DNA from: AP-15 sp963790875
Lineage (GTDB): Bacteria > Pseudomonadota > Alphaproteobacteria > ATCC43930 > CGMCC-115725
NCBI GenBank assembly: GCA_963790875.1
Contig: CAWBQT010000008.1
Coordinates: forward strand, 682,001-746,000
Direction of reading: 5' to 3'
Length of the DNA stretch: 64,000 nucleotides
In this document: positions 38,722-46,839 of the stretch, in pieces
Position numbering within the stretch: position 1 is the stretch's first letter
Layout: each line of letters starts with the position of its first letter
Translations under genes and position numbers: made by a program
Notes under the pieces: model-generated
What the model was told of the DNA's origin: nothing
The model's database searches: none
What the model saw: only the letters and a program-made list of their open reading frames with translations

Positions 38722-39522
38722 CTACAAGCTCGCCAGCCGGGTATTCGGCAGGTCGGTGATCAGCATGCTGCCTGGGGCATGGGTGATGCAGAACTCCGGC
38801 TTGACCGCCGCGATCACTGCCTGCGGCGTGACGCCGCAAGCCCAGAACACCGGCAGCTCGTCGCTGCCGACCGGCACCGGGTCGCCGTAATCGGGCCGCG
38901 CCAGATCGGCGATGCCGATTGCCCCTGGCAGGCCGATATGCACCGGTGCGCCGTGCACCGACGGGAAGCGCGAGGTGATCTGGATCGCCCGGATCGCGTC
39001 GCCCGGCTTCAACGGCCGCATCGAGACGACGAGCGGGCCGACGAACCGGCCGGCCGGGATGCAGGCGATCGACGTGCGGTACATCGGCACATTCGACCCG
39101 CAGGTCAGGTGCCGCAGCTCGATCCCTTCCTCGATTAGCGCGTGTTCGAACGAAAACGAGCAGCCGAGGGCAAAGCTGACGAGATCGTCGCGCCACAAAT
39201 CCAGCAATCGGCGCGGCTCGTCGACGAGCTCACCGTGCCGCCAGACCCGATAGCGCGGCAGATCGGTACGGATGTCGAGATCGGCGCCCAGCGCCGGCAG
39301 ATGTGGATCTCCTGGTTCCGAGACCGCGAGCACTGGGCAGGGCTTCGGATTGGCTTGCGCGAAGCGCAGGAAATCATGCGCCAGCGCCCGCGGCAGAATC
39401 ACCAGATTCGCTTGCACATTACCGGGGGCAAGTCCGGCGGTCGGGCCGAGGACATCGCCGGCGCGAATGCGCCCCCGCTCGCGCCTGCCGGCCTCGGTAC
39501 TCCGATCGATTGCTGCATTCAT
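38722..39522 (-). CDS. DUF1445 hydro-lyase / D-glutamate cyclase-type protein
   Basis: A 266-residue DUF1445 (PF07286) protein. 'GPTAGLAPGNVQANLVILPRALAHDFLRF' in pieces starts the family; 'NPKPCPVLAVSEPGDP', 'FALGCSFSFEHALIEEGI', 'YRTSIACIPAGRF', 'VVSMRPLKP' and 'FWACGVTPQAVI' with 'ITHAPGSMLITD' are its hallmarks. The DUF1445 domain is the N-terminal half of animal D-glutamate cyclase. As the first gene of a five-to-six-gene operon it likely sets expression of MurL and MurD2. The promoter should lie in the 218 bases before it; no clear boxes were picked out. Confidence 0.88.
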   Translation of the reverse strand: MNAAIDRSTEAGRRERGRIRAGDVLGPTAGLAPGNVQANLVILPRALAHDFLRFAQANPKPCPVLAVSEPGDPHLPALGADLDIRTDLPRYRVWRHGELVDEPRRLLDLWRDDLVSFALGCSFSFEHALIEEGIELRHLTCGSNVPMYRTSIACIPAGRFVGPLVVSMRPLKPGDAIRAIQITSRFPSVHGAPVHIGLPGAIGIADLARPDYGDPVPVGSDELPVFWACGVTPQAVIAAVKPEFCITHAPGSMLITDLPNTRLASL

Positions 39523-39740
39523 GCTACGGACCGCCTCCGAACCGTGACTCTAACGCCGCGCCGCCGCCCCCGTCAAAGCGGCCCCGGCGGATTGAGCTGT
39601 CGACCGTCTCCGCCTGGTCCGGCGTCGACACGGCGGTCGTCGCCGCGATCGGCATCTTTTGCTTTGCCGAGTTGGCCGGCGCATGGAAGCTCCTGTGCCC
39701 GTCGCCGGCTCGCTCCTGTGCGACAGAGCCGGCTCAGGCT

Positions 39741-40706
39741 TCAACCGGCGAGCAGAGCCGCGCAGCCGAGAAACGCCGGCAGGCAATTCGTCACAACATA
39801 GGTTGGGATCGCGGCCAAATAGTCCTTGAAGCGACCTTTCGCCTCGAAGCGCCCGCGGAATGGCGAATCGACGAATAATTGGCCGAGCCGCGGCACAATG
39901 CCGCCGGCAATGTAGACGCCGCCGCGTGCACCGAGGGTGAGCGCCAGGTTTCCGGCCGTCGTCCCAAGCATTGCGCAGAACATCGCCACAGTCTCGACGC
40001 AGACAGGGTCGCTGGCGTGGATCGCGTGATCGGTGATCTGCGCGGCCGTGTAGCCGAGCGACGGTACCGCGTCGATGCTGGCGAGTGTGTTGTAGAGATT
40101 GACGAGCCCCGGACCCGAGAGCACGCGCTCGGCCGACACGTGGTCGAAATGCCGCCGCATGCGGTCGATCGCCACGCTTTCGCGATCGTCGGCCGGCGCC
40201 AATGTCGCATGCCCGCCCTCTCCGGTGAGCGGCATCCAGCCGATGCCGCAGCGCAGAAGACCCGAAACGCCGAGCCCCGATCCCGGGCCCAAAACGCCCT
40301 TCGGCGCGCCATCGATCGGAACGCCGCCGCCGACAGTGAGTCGGTCTTCCGGTCCGAGATGCGGCAGTGCGAGAGCGGCGGCGGTGAAATCGTTGATGAC
40401 TTCGAGGCGTTCGAACGCGAATCTGGCCTTCAGCGCCGCGATCGAGAAACTCCAGGGATGATTCGTCATCGCCACCCGGTCGCCGGTGATCGGCGAAGCG
40501 ATCGCGACCGCTCCCTGGCGCGGCATCGGCAGCTCGCCGCGCCCGCCGAGATAGGCGGCGAGCGCGTCTTCGATCGCAGGATATTCGTCGCAGGCGTAGG
40601 TTTGGGTGTGCAACAGCCGGCGCTCGGGCGACATCAGGCCGAAGCGGGCGTTGGTGGCGCCGATGTCGCCGACAAGCCAAGTCACAAGCGCGCTCGAGGC
40701 GGGCAT
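39741..40706 (-). CDS. glk: Glucokinase
   Basis: Glk phosphorylates glucose with ATP. The 321-residue protein is of the Glk (not ROK) type: phosphate motif 'LVGDIGATNARFGL', 'AIASPITGDRVAMTNHPWSF' with the glucose-binding Asn/Asp, 'EVINDFTAAALALPHL' with the catalytic Asp, 'LGPGSGLGVSGL', and 'MPLTGEGGHATLAP'. Start ATG 40706 gives a standard N-terminus. It is followed on the same strand by the D-glutamate operon after a 218-base gap with no obvious terminator. Confidence 0.95.
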   Translation of the reverse strand: MPASSALVTWLVGDIGATNARFGLMSPERRLLHTQTYACDEYPAIEDALAAYLGGRGELPMPRQGAVAIASPITGDRVAMTNHPWSFSIAALKARFAFERLEVINDFTAAALALPHLGPEDRLTVGGGVPIDGAPKGVLGPGSGLGVSGLLRCGIGWMPLTGEGGHATLAPADDRESVAIDRMRRHFDHVSAERVLSGPGLVNLYNTLASIDAVPSLGYTAAQITDHAIHASDPVCVETVAMFCAMLGTTAGNLALTLGARGGVYIAGGIVPRLGQLFVDSPFRGRFEAKGRFKDYLAAIPTYVVTNCLPAFLGCAALLAG

Positions 40707-40882
40707 CAGGCGATCCTTCCGCCGTTACGCTCGACCGGCGGCCGTCGGCCACCCGCTACCGTCCGTAGTACAGTCAAAAAATCGTCACTTGTGCGTCGCA
40801 CATCCGCCGCTCGACGGGTGTACCCCGAGAACCGGGGCGGGCCTGGAATTATCAACAATGCCAAACCTTTCGAAAAAGTCGC

Positions 40883-40910
40883 TTGACATCTCGGCGCGAG
40901 CGATTACATT
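40883..40910 (+). promoter_or_regulatory. Strong sigma70-type promoter of a candidate small RNA
   Basis: A perfect TTGACA (40883-40888), a 16-base spacer and TACATT (40905-40910) would start transcription near 40917, rightward. No plus-strand protein gene follows, but a terminator stands about 65 bases further on. Confidence 0.68.
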
Positions 40911-40916
40911 GTGCAG

Positions 40917-41011
40917 TGCGGTAACGATCGCCGGTTGTGGTCTTACCGTACGTCTTCTAGGCGTTTCCTCCCTAAACTTGGGCCGCTTGTAATGGCGGCC
41001 CTTTCTTTTTT
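40917..41011 (+). ncRNA. Candidate small RNA with anti-Shine-Dalgarno motif
   Basis: A predicted transcript of about 95 bases between a strong promoter and a rho-independent terminator. It forms an outer stem CGGTAA (40919-40924) with TTACCG (40943-40948), then a single-stranded stretch with TTTCCTCCCTAA (40964-40975) and the terminator hairpin. The exposed CCTCCC could pair with ribosome binding sites, a feature of several alphaproteobacterial small RNAs. Its last 40 bases are antisense to the 3' end of phhA. Family unknown; expression not shown. Confidence 0.6.
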
Positions 41012-41826
41012 CCGGGTGCCGGTCGCGCCGGAGAAAATCTGCGCTCGCAATCAAGCAATGCCCCTGGCTCGAGGTCGGGCAAGGCGGCAATCTCGCTATA
41101 GATCGGCGCGAAATCCGGGCGGGTCGCGTCGAACAGCTGCTGAAAGTCGTCGATGACGAAATAGACCTCTTGGAACCGGTCAATCCGATAGCGCGTCCGC
41201 ATGACGCGCTTCAGCTCGAAACCGATCCGATGCGGTCGCGGATCTTCCAGACAATAGACCGATTCGCCCGCCGACGACAGGATTCCGGAGCCGTAGATTC
41301 GCAGACCGACCGGTGTCGCGATCAGTCCGAACTCGACGGTGTACCAATAAAGCCGTGCGAGACGCTCGAGGTGACCGAGCCCGGAGGCCTTGAGCCCGCC
41401 TTTGCCGTAGGCCTGCATGTAGTCGGCGAAGATCGGGTTCATCAGCAGCGGCACGTGACCGCAGATGTCGTGAAAGATGTCCGGTTCCTGAAGGTAGTCG
41501 AGCTGGTCTGGCTGGCGGATGAAGCAGGTCGACGGGAAGCGGCGGCCCGCCAGATGGGCAAAGAACACCGCGTCGGGGACGAGACCCGGCACGGCCACGA
41601 TCCGCCATCCCGTGGCGCGTTCCAGCACCTCGTTCAGCCGGCGAAAATCGGGGATGCCATCCGTTGCCACCGCGAGCGCGTCAAGCCCGTCGAGGTATTC
41701 GCGACAGGCCCGGCCGACGAGCAGCTTCTGCTGGCGTTCGAACAGGAGCCGCCATGTTGCGTGTTCGGCCGCGCTGTAGGCCTGCCAATTCTGCTCGATC
41801 GTAAGATCCGAGGCGGTTCCGCCCAT
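40972..41826 (-). CDS. phhA: Phenylalanine 4-monooxygenase
   Basis: PhhA turns phenylalanine into tyrosine using tetrahydropterin, O2 and iron. The 284-residue monomer has the iron ligands H119 and H124 in 'FHDICGHVP' and E165 in 'YWYTVEFGLI'; 'STCFIRQPDQLDYLQEPD' is also typical. ATG 41826 follows GGAGGCGCGG and gives the bacterial length; the frame is open to 41925. It lies 25 bases after the N-formylglutamate amidohydrolase gene and is probably co-transcribed with it. Confidence 0.95.
   Translation of the reverse strand: MGGTASDLTIEQNWQAYSAAEHATWRLLFERQQKLLVGRACREYLDGLDALAVATDGIPDFRRLNEVLERATGWRIVAVPGLVPDAVFFAHLAGRRFPSTCFIRQPDQLDYLQEPDIFHDICGHVPLLMNPIFADYMQAYGKGGLKASGLGHLERLARLYWYTVEFGLIATPVGLRIYGSGILSSAGESVYCLEDPRPHRIGFELKRVMRTRYRIDRFQEVYFVIDDFQQLFDATRPDFAPIYSEIAALPDLEPGALLDCERRFSPARPAPGKKKGPPLQAAQV
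40980..41011 (+). terminator. Rho-independent terminator of the candidate small RNA
   Basis: Stem GGGCCGC (40980-40986) with GCGGCCC (40995-41001), 8-base loop, then TTTCTTTTTT to 41011. It overlaps the last codons of phhA on the other strand. Confidence 0.85.
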
Positions 41827-41851
41827 CCGCGCCTCCGCTGTTTGCCTCCCT

Positions 41852-42757
41852 TTAGAGGTGAGAATGGTCGAGCCGCCGATCAATTGCTCTGTCGTAGTTC
41901 GGCAAACACGCCGCGACTGCGGCACCGAGCCGTGCTATGAGTTCCGCCAGGTCCTCGGCGAGCCGCGTGAAGCCCGGGTTTCGCTGATAGCTGCGCTCGT
42001 CCATATAGAGTGCCCGGTTGATCTCGATCTGCAGCGCGTGTCGGTGGCGGCGAGGCCTTCCGTAATGGCCGGTCGTGAAGCCGCCGGCATAGGGAGCGTT
42101 GATCGTGACCGAGAAGCCGCGTTCGGCGAAGAAGCCGTGCGCCGCTTCGAGGATCGCGCGGCCACAGGCGGCGCCGTGGCAATCGCCGAGCACGATATCG
42201 GCCGTCTCGCGCCCGCCTGAGCCGGCGGCGACGGACGGCATCGAGTGGCAGTCAACGAGCAGGCAGCCGCCGAACATCGCCTCGGTTTCGGCGATCAGCC
42301 GGCGCAATATCCGATGGTAGGGATGATATAAATTCTCGATGCGCCGCTCCGCCTCGGCAAAGCGGAGCTTGCCCGCGTAGATCTCGGCGTCGACGGCGAC
42401 GATGCGGGCGATCGTGCCGAGACCCATCCGGACGCGCGGTGAGCCGGCATTGACGAAGCGCGGCAGCGGGTCGGCGAACATCGTCGGATCGAGCTCCCAA
42501 GCCTCGCGGTTCACGTCGAGATAGGCGCGCGGGAAACGTGCCGATAACAGCGGGGCGCCGAGGATCGGCGCGGCGGCAAACAATTCGTCGACAAAGCTGT
42601 CCTCGGACCTTCGCAACGCCAGCGGATCGAGCCGCGACGCCGCGAGAAAATCGGCCGAATATTCGGAGCCGCTATGCGGCGACGCGACGACGAGCGGCAG
42701 CCGCGGCGCCGCCGCCTCTTTGAGCTCGAGAACACGGTGCGGCAGGTCGCCGTCCAT
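41852..42757 (-). CDS. N-formylglutamate amidohydrolase-family protein
   Basis: A 301-residue FGase-family (PF05013) zinc hydrolase. 'PLVVASPHSGSEY' near residue 25 and 'LLVDCHSMPS' hold metal-binding His/Asp positions, and 'DVNREAWELDPTMF' and 'YAGGFTTGHYG' are family motifs. The known reaction is N-formyl-L-glutamate to glutamate and formate, in histidine breakdown. No hut genes are near, so the substrate could be another N-acyl compound. Upstream of phhA in the same orientation. Confidence 0.88.
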   Translation of the reverse strand: MDGDLPHRVLELKEAAAPRLPLVVASPHSGSEYSADFLAASRLDPLALRRSEDSFVDELFAAAPILGAPLLSARFPRAYLDVNREAWELDPTMFADPLPRFVNAGSPRVRMGLGTIARIVAVDAEIYAGKLRFAEAERRIENLYHPYHRILRRLIAETEAMFGGCLLVDCHSMPSVAAGSGGRETADIVLGDCHGAACGRAILEAAHGFFAERGFSVTINAPYAGGFTTGHYGRPRRHRHALQIEINRALYMDERSYQRNPGFTRLAEDLAELIARLGAAVAACLPNYDRAIDRRLDHSHL

Positions 42758-42973
42758 CGCGGCAGCCTAATCGCTTGTCGCAAGAGTGTCATCGGCTGGC
42801 GTTAGCGAGCCCTCGCTCCCGGCACCGCACGCCGAAGCGGCGTCTTTCCAATCGCTGTGCGCGGTCGATGGGCGGGCACATCTGCACCGCTCTCCGCGTA
42901 AACCCTGTTGTCGCTTGCGTCGTAGAGTAGGATCGCCGCAAGCTCGTCCTGCGCCCATCGGACGGGAAGGAAC

Positions 42974-43477
42974 ATGAAGCATATCGATCGACGTGCCGCC
43001 GGCGCCGCCGCGATCATGCTGGCTCTCGCCGGCTGCGTTGCACCGCCGGTGGCGCCGACGATTCCGGTTGTGCCCGGGCCGGGCAAGAGCCCCGAGGCCT
43101 TCAATGCCGACCAGGCGGGATGCCAGCAATACGCCTATTCGCAGACCGCACCCGCAGCTGCCGCCGCCAACAACCAGGCGGTCGGCAGCACGCTCTTGAC
43201 CACCGCCCTGGGTGCCGCCATCGGTGGCGCGGTCGGCGGCGGCCGCGCCGCCGGGATCGGCGCCGGCGCGGGTGCTGCCTTCGGCACGCTCGGGAATGCG
43301 AGCGCCGCCGGCTGGGCGCAGCTGTCGCTGCAGCAGCAATATGACGCGCTCTACGCGTCGTGCATGGCGGGTCATGGCAACCAGGTGCCCAACTTCGCCC
43401 CGCCGCCGGGCATGCCCCCCTATGGCGGGCCGCCGCCCGGGTATGGACCACCGCCGCCGGGCTATCCGCCGCCTTAG
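42974..43477 (+). CDS. Glycine-zipper lipoprotein
   Basis: A 167-residue predicted lipoprotein. The signal ends in the lipobox LAGC near residue 21. A glycine-zipper segment ('LGAAIGGAVGGGRAAGIGAGAGAAFG') spans residues about 78-103 in two adjoining pieces and may insert in the membrane. The tail is Pro/Gly/Tyr-rich ('GPPPGYGPPPPGYPPP'). Two cysteines ('AGCQQY' and 'ASCMAG') flank the zipper. Similar proteins occur widely in alphaproteobacteria with no defined role. GGGAAGG precedes the ATG. Confidence 0.82.
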   Translation: MKHIDRRAAGAAAIMLALAGCVAPPVAPTIPVVPGPGKSPEAFNADQAGCQQYAYSQTAPAAAAANNQAVGSTLLTTALGAAIGGAVGGGRAAGIGAGAGAAFGTLGNASAAGWAQLSLQQQYDALYASCMAGHGNQVPNFAPPPGMPPYGGPPPGYGPPPPGYPPP

Positions 43478-43504
43478 CCGCGGCCGTCTCCGACGCGGGC
43501 GGAT

Positions 43505-43720
43505 TCAGCGCGGCGCGGCTTTGCGGTTGTCGGTCAGATAGATCTGGGTCAGCCGGCGGCGGCGCGCCACGCCGCGCCCCCAGGCGATTGCCTGCTCCTC
43601 GCGATCGAACAGGCGAACCATCGGCGCCATTTTGGCCGCGCCGCCGATTTCGTCCCACTCTTCGACGAGCGCCGCGCGCACGCCGGATGGCGCCTCATCG
43701 AGGGTCAGGGTCAGCTTCAT
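43505..43720 (-). CDS. Small conserved-looking protein, unknown function
   Basis: Not recognised. A 71-residue product starting 'MKLTLTLDEAPSGVRAALVEEW' in two pieces, with a basic middle 'WGRGVARRRRLTQIYL'. No signal peptide or membrane segment. The ATG at 43720 is followed by balanced, protein-like codon use; the frame is open to 43756. It is convergent with the glycine-zipper gene. It may be a small cytoplasmic protein, but support is modest. Confidence 0.5.
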   Translation of the reverse strand: MKLTLTLDEAPSGVRAALVEEWDEIGGAAKMAPMVRLFDREEQAIAWGRGVARRRRLTQIYLTDNRKAAPR

Positions 43721-43811
43721 TGCCGCTATCCCGCGTCGGTTTTCGATCGTCGGCAAGGCAAAAGCAGGCTACATCGGAAGCGAAAAGCAATTCTACCACG
43801 CGGAGGACGAC

Positions 43812-44597
43812 ATGCTGGATTTGCGCATTCGCGGCCGTAAGGCGCTCGTCTGTGCCTCGAGCAAGGGGCTCGGGCGGGCCTGCGCCACATCGCTCGCGCG
43901 CGCCGGCGTCGAGTTGACGATCACCGCCCGGACGGCCGAGACCCTGGAACAGACCGCGGCCGAGATCCGCCAAGAAACCGGCGCCAAGGTGACCGCGGTC
44001 GCCGGCGACATCGCCACCGAGGCCGGCCGCGCCGCCGCGCTTGCCGCCTGTCCGAACCCCGACATCCTCGTCAACAATTGCGGCGGACCGCCGCATGGCG
44101 ATTTCCGCGAGTGGTCGGTCACGGATTGGCAAAAGGCGGTCAACGCCAACATGCTGACGCCGATCATGCTGATCAAGTCCGTGGTCGACGGCATGTGCGA
44201 GCGTCGCTTCGGCCGCATCGTCAACATCACGTCGAGCTCGGTCAAATCGCCGATCGCCAATCTCGGCATGTCGAACGGCGCTCGCGCCGGACTAACCGCA
44301 TTCTGTGCCGGCATCGCCCGCCAGGTGGCGAAATACAACGTGACTATAAACGCCTTGTTACCCGGCCCGTTTCTGACTGACCGGCTGCGTTCCGGGATCG
44401 AATACGACGCGCGGCGGCAGAACATCTCGTTCGAGGAGTTGCTGGCAAAACGCGGTCAGGCGAACCCGGCGGGCCGGGTCGGCGACCCGGCCGAATTCGG
44501 CGACGCCTGCGCCTTCCTCTGTGCCGCGTCGTCGGGTTTCATCGTCGGTCAGAACCTGCTGTTGGACGGCGGCGCCTTCAATTCGACGATGGGCTAG
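43812..44597 (+). CDS. SDR-family oxidoreductase with atypical active site
   Basis: A 261-residue short-chain dehydrogenase/reductase-fold protein. The cofactor motif is 'ALVCASSKGLGRACA' (TGxxxGxG-like with Ala-Ser-Ser-Lys), 'NNCGGPP' replaces NNAG, and 'IVNITSSSVKSP' holds the Ser. The usual YxxxK is absent: the place is taken by 'GMSNGARAGLTAF'. A C-terminal 'LLLDGGAFNSTMG' is normal. This matches a known SDR branch with a displaced or missing catalytic Tyr. Activity and substrate unknown. ATG 43812 is preceded by CGGAGGACG. Confidence 0.88.
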   Translation: MLDLRIRGRKALVCASSKGLGRACATSLARAGVELTITARTAETLEQTAAEIRQETGAKVTAVAGDIATEAGRAAALAACPNPDILVNNCGGPPHGDFREWSVTDWQKAVNANMLTPIMLIKSVVDGMCERRFGRIVNITSSSVKSPIANLGMSNGARAGLTAFCAGIARQVAKYNVTINALLPGPFLTDRLRSGIEYDARRQNISFEELLAKRGQANPAGRVGDPAEFGDACAFLCAASSGFIVGQNLLLDGGAFNSTMG

Positions 44598-44673
44598 CGC
44601 CCAGGCTTTTCGCTGACCTGCCGCCAAACAGCGGCGTTCGCGGCGCCGCCGCTGCCATGCTAGTTGATCGGCG

Positions 44674-45681
44674 ATGAGGCGCTTGCTCGCCGGCCGACGG
44701 TATCGGCCGGAACCCGGTCGGTCGGCGCTGCCAAACCGCGCGGCGGCCGGCGAACGCGCCGCTTCTGCGGCAATTCTCGGGCTCGGCAGCCTCCTTTACT
44801 GGCTTTCGGCGAGCCACCCGTCGGCGATGCCGTTCTGGGCGCCCTGGGACTTTTCCCCGCCCGTCTATCTGCTGACGGCGCTCACGCTGTTCTGGTTTCT
44901 GCGCGGCCTCAGGCTGGGACCGCCCGAGACGAGGCCTCCGGTCTGGCGCCGAGCGACCTTCCTCATTGGCCTCGGCCTCGTCTACGCCGTGCTGCAGACG
45001 CGTTTCGAATACTGGTCGCAGCACATGTTCTTCCTGAACAGCATCCAGCACGTCGTCATGCACCATATCGGCCCGTTTCTGATCGCGCTCGGCGGCGGCG
45101 GCGGGACGCTGAAGCGCGGCATGCCCGATCGGGTGCGCCGGCTCGTCGAAACGCCGGCCGTCGGCGCCGTGATCCGGGTGCTGCAGCAGCCTGTGCTCGC
45201 GGTATTCCTGTTTTCCGGGCTGTTCTATGCCTTCTGGCTCATCCCGGCGGTACACTTTCGGGCGATGCTCGACCCGCGGCTCTATGCGTTGATGAATTGG
45301 AGCATGGTGCTAAACGGCATCCTGTTCTGGTCGCTCGTTCTCGATCCGCGCCCGAAACCGCCGGCGCGGGCCGGATACGGCACGCGCATGGCCCTCGCTC
45401 TTGCCGTCATGTTCCCGCAGATCGCGCTCGGCGCGCTGATAACCCTGTCGCAGAACGATCTTTATCCTTATTACGAGCTGTGCGGCCGGTTGCTGCCGTC
45501 GATCGGCGTGCTCCTCGATCAGCATATCGGCGGCATCGTCATCTGGGATCAGGCGACGATGAGCGCCGTCGCCGTGGTCTTCGTGCTCAACGCCATGCGG
45601 CGGCATGAGGAGTCGACCTCGCCGAGCAGCAGCGAAGCGGCCGCTCTGGCGGCCTTGGCGAGCCGCTGGACCGGCCGCTGA
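44674..45681 (+). CDS. ctaG: CtaG-type (caa3) cytochrome c oxidase assembly protein
   Basis: A 335-residue polytopic membrane protein of the PF09678 family linked to copper delivery for caa3-type cytochrome oxidase. 'WAPWDFSPPVYLLTALTLFWFLRG' in pieces, 'QHVVMHHIGPFLIALGG' with several His, 'LYALMNWSMVLNGILFWSLVLDPRP' in pieces and 'DQHIGGIVIWDQATMSAV' are typical. It is not the CtaG/Cox11 type. No oxidase subunit gene is adjacent. ATG 44674 has no strong ribosome binding site. Confidence 0.87.
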   Translation: MRRLLAGRRYRPEPGRSALPNRAAAGERAASAAILGLGSLLYWLSASHPSAMPFWAPWDFSPPVYLLTALTLFWFLRGLRLGPPETRPPVWRRATFLIGLGLVYAVLQTRFEYWSQHMFFLNSIQHVVMHHIGPFLIALGGGGGTLKRGMPDRVRRLVETPAVGAVIRVLQQPVLAVFLFSGLFYAFWLIPAVHFRAMLDPRLYALMNWSMVLNGILFWSLVLDPRPKPPARAGYGTRMALALAVMFPQIALGALITLSQNDLYPYYELCGRLLPSIGVLLDQHIGGIVIWDQATMSAVAVVFVLNAMRRHEESTSPSSSEAAALAALASRWTGR

Positions 45682-45893
45682 CCCGGTCTGTGCCGCCTGA
45701 GGGAAAGCGATTGCGACGAGGCGCCGGCCAAGTAACCTATAGTTGCAAAGTGCAGGTGCTATTTGACGTTGCTGTCGGCCGGTCTCGCCGTGCGGCGCCA
45801 GCACTTGCGATTTTCCTGGCATGCGGCCGGCTGAAGGTATAGTTAACCGCGGCCCGACAAGCGAAGCCAACAACAAAGCCGAGCGGAGGAAAC

Positions 45894-46100
45894 ATGGCTC
45901 GACCCCGCGCCGCCGACGATTTTGCCACGATCCGCGCGCGGATCGATGAACTGCGGCGCGAACGCATGCCGGCACCCATCGAACCAGAGCAGCGACAGCT
46001 GCCGTTGCGGCCGGATCATGCCGCGGCCGACGCATCGGGGGCCGTCGTTCGGCACCGTCTTCCGCTTATCATCAGGCAGAAATTTTTCCATCGTGCCTAG
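45894..46100 (+). CDS. Small conserved hypothetical protein (MARPRA... type)
   Basis: A 68-residue protein of unknown function. The N-terminus 'ARPRAADDFATIRARIDELRRER' (in two pieces) resembles small proteins common in Bradyrhizobium and relatives, predicted as a short coiled helix. 'AEPEQRQLPLRPDHA'-like central sequence and a hydrophobic tail follow. GGAGGAAAC precedes the ATG, a very good ribosome binding site, and a TATAGT at 45838-45843 could be the -10 box. No enzymatic role can be assigned. Confidence 0.7.
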   Translation: MARPRAADDFATIRARIDELRRERMPAPIEPEQRQLPLRPDHAAADASGAVVRHRLPLIIRQKFFHRA

Positions 46101-46192
46101 GGCTTGCCTAGGGCGGAGATCGGAGACGAATAGCCGCCCGAAGGGCTGACGTAAGCCGCCGCCGTGGCCGGTCGAGAACAGCGAGGATGCCA

Positions 46193-46798
46193 ATGAACGA
46201 TGTTTCCCCGATGCGCCGGCTCAGCGCACCAACAGAGCCGATCAGCCCAGTCAAATTCGCGCATTTCGTGCTGCGCACCGGGCAGTTTGACAAGATGGTC
46301 GAGTGGTATCGGACCGTGCTCGCGGCCCGGGTCGTGTTCCGCGACAATATGCTGTGCTTTTTATCCTATGACGACGAGCATCATCGCCTGGCGCTGATCA
46401 GCATTCCGGGACTCCCGGTGCGCGATCCCGACGCGGTCGGGACCGATCATGTCGCCTATGCCTACCGCGACCTCGGCCAGCTCCTGTCGACCTATCGCCG
46501 GTTGAAAGCGTCGGGAATCCTGCCGCATTGGCCGATCAATCATGGCGTCACGACATCGATGTATTATCGCGATCCAGACAACAACCGGGTCGAGTTGCAG
46601 ATCGACAATTTCGCGACGCCGGCGGAGCTCGACGGCTATTTCAAGAGCCGCGCCTTCGCCGAGAACCCGGTCGGCGTGACCTACGATCCGGAAGAGCTTT
46701 GCCGCCGCTACGAGGCCGGCGAACCGATGGCCGATCTCTTGCGCATCCCGGCGCTGCCCTCCGGCAAGACTCCCTGGGACATGCTGGCGAGCCACTGA
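46193..46798 (+). CDS. VOC-family extradiol-dioxygenase-like protein
   Basis: A 201-residue VOC protein with two modules. Metal ligands of the extradiol type are in place: His in 'KFAHFVLRT', His in 'GTDHVAYAY' and Glu in 'NNRVELQID'. 'YRDPDNNRVELQI' is the classic C-terminal motif. The C-terminal 'TYDPEELCRRYEAGEPMADLLRIP' is shared with biphenyl-2,3-diol dioxygenase-like proteins of alphaproteobacteria. No aromatic pathway genes are next to it. Start at 46187 or 46193. Confidence 0.86.
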   Translation: MNDVSPMRRLSAPTEPISPVKFAHFVLRTGQFDKMVEWYRTVLAARVVFRDNMLCFLSYDDEHHRLALISIPGLPVRDPDAVGTDHVAYAYRDLGQLLSTYRRLKASGILPHWPINHGVTTSMYYRDPDNNRVELQIDNFATPAELDGYFKSRAFAENPVGVTYDPEELCRRYEAGEPMADLLRIPALPSGKTPWDMLASH

Positions 46799-46839
46799 CT
46801 GCGACCGGCGCGAGCGGGACCGCACTTTCGGCGCGGCGC

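Noticed and set aside
42802..42975. Minus-strand frame with a fairly protein-like stretch (DELAAILLYDASDNRVYAE)
   Set aside because: It overlaps the start of the glycine-zipper lipoprotein gene head-on, has no ribosome binding site and no known family. Kept out for lack of support.
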